A program made the position numbers and the translations under genes. A stretch of DNA of 13,261 nucleotides from JANRLJ01 sp034437895 (GTDB lineage: Bacteria; Chloroflexota; Anaerolineae; Aggregatilineales; Phototrophicaceae). The notes under the pieces were generated by a model. That model had not been told where the DNA came from. It did no database searches and saw only the letters and a list, made by a program, of their open reading frames with translations. The stretch's first letter is position 1. Each line of letters starts with the position of its first letter. Positions 12,771 through 13,261 of this stretch are shown one piece after another. Where the stretch lies: the NCBI GenBank assembly GCA_034437895.1, contig DAOTTO010000344.1:1-13261 (forward strand), in the 5' to 3' direction.

Positions 12771-13261
12771 CGACTTATTTCTTCCAAAAATTTATCTTTG
12801 TTGGCACGGCGGGCGATTTTGCCGCTGCTAGTCTTAATCAACCACTTAGGCGGGACGAGATGCACATAACGCGCTGTCACATCGGTATTTTGTGCCACCC
12901 GCGCCCGGATTTCGCGTGAGATTCTGCCTCTGTTTTCGTCATTTCCGAGCATGTCTGCCTCTACCTCCGCGACAATCGCCACATCTTCCGTCCCTAATGC
13001 GTCGTTTAAGACCCCAAACGCTGTCGCTCTGCCGGGATGCAAGCCGGGGATGTCATTCAGTAGATTTTCGATGTCTTGCGGATAGATATTTTTGCCGCCG
13101 ACGATGATGAGGTCTTTTTTGCGTCCGGTAATGTAAAGCTCGCCGTCAGCCAGATAACCCATATCGCCTGTAAAATACCATCCGTTTATCAGGGTTTCCG
13201 CGCTTGCATCCGGGCGAAGATGATAACCGATCAGCATCGAGTCGCTGCGAAGCGCGATTTC
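12767..13261 (-). CDS. C-terminal part of an AMP-forming acyl ligase (fatty-acyl-AMP-ligase-like)
   Basis: The last 164 residues of an adenylate-forming enzyme; the gene continues beyond the right edge, since the frame stays open upstream of the in-frame ATG at 13237. Seen: EIALRSDSMLIGYH, GWYFTGDMGYLADGELYITGRKKDLIIVGGKNIYPQDIENLL and the end motif TSSGKIARRANKDKFL with the catalytic-type lysine of the mobile C-terminal domain. KNIYPQDIE after the KDLI hinge is the pattern of fatty-acyl-AMP ligases (FAALs) that load polyketide or lipopeptide systems, unlike the NISPxEVE form of many acyl-CoA ligases. A CoA ligase is not excluded, because the FAAL-specific insertion lies outside the window. 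Confidence 0.9.
   Translation of the reverse strand, partial: EIALRSDSMLIGYHLRPDASAETLINGWYFTGDMGYLADGELYITGRKKDLIIVGGKNIYPQDIENLLNDIPGLHPGRATAFGVLNDALGTEDVAIVAEVEADMLGNDENRGRISREIRARVAQNTDVTARYVHLVPPKWLIKTSSGKIARRANKDKFLEEISR

Overview
The window looks like a bacterial chromosome segment of medium GC. Its best-supported content is most of a LysW-carrier (alpha-aminoadipate, AAA) lysine biosynthesis operon. That pathway, the Uma2-type gene, a HicBA pair and the GTAGGGGCGACTC-type dispersed palindromes together suggest Chloroflexota or a relative such as Deinococcota. This placement is inference from gene content; no rRNA or phylogenetic marker is present.

Region 1 (1-4955, minus strand) is lysW-lysX-lysY-lysZ-lysJ-lysK, read from right to left. 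Junctions are very tight: four-base ATGA overlaps for lysX/lysY, lysY/lysZ and lysZ/lysJ, an 8-base overlap for lysJ/lysK, and a 2-base gap for lysW/lysX. LysW is the carrier protein. LysX joins AAA to its C-terminal Glu, LysZ phosphorylates, LysY reduces, LysJ transaminates and LysK releases lysine. LysK runs off the left edge. The early pathway genes (homocitrate synthase, homoaconitase and so on) are not in the window.

Region 2 (4956-5374) is the leader of that operon and the most interesting part of the window. Read on the minus strand it holds a promoter, a 22-codon lysine-rich ORF, an intrinsic terminator, a second unrelated 23-codon lysine-rich ORF with a good ribosome binding site, and a second, stronger intrinsic terminator just before lysW. 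This is the layout expected of two tandem ribosome-mediated (leader-peptide) lysine attenuators. Possible antiterminator pairings can be drawn for both.

Region 3 (5375-6331, minus strand) has a PaaI-like hotdog thioesterase and a four-helix membrane protein of unknown function. Between them is a 29-base perfect palindrome that probably serves as a terminator. Region 4 (6607-7108, plus strand) is a hicB-hicA toxin-antitoxin pair, convergent with recJ.

Region 5 (7144-11849, minus strand) is a compact five-gene run: Uma2-like endonuclease, two unrecognised small proteins, a Cas4/AddB-like PD-(D/E)XK nuclease with a four-cysteine iron-sulphur signature, and RecJ. recJ carries an in-frame insertion made of the same palindrome as region 3 plus a 33-base tandem repeat, encoding five copies of an RPYDLND-type motif.

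Region 6 (12033-12770, plus strand) is a three-gene operon: a small Xre-type regulator with a strong promoter and candidate operator, a single-pass membrane protein with a charged tail, and a small acidic protein. It ends tail to tail, sharing TTAA, with the C-terminal part of a fatty-acyl-AMP-ligase-like adenylating enzyme (12767-13261) that enters from the right edge.
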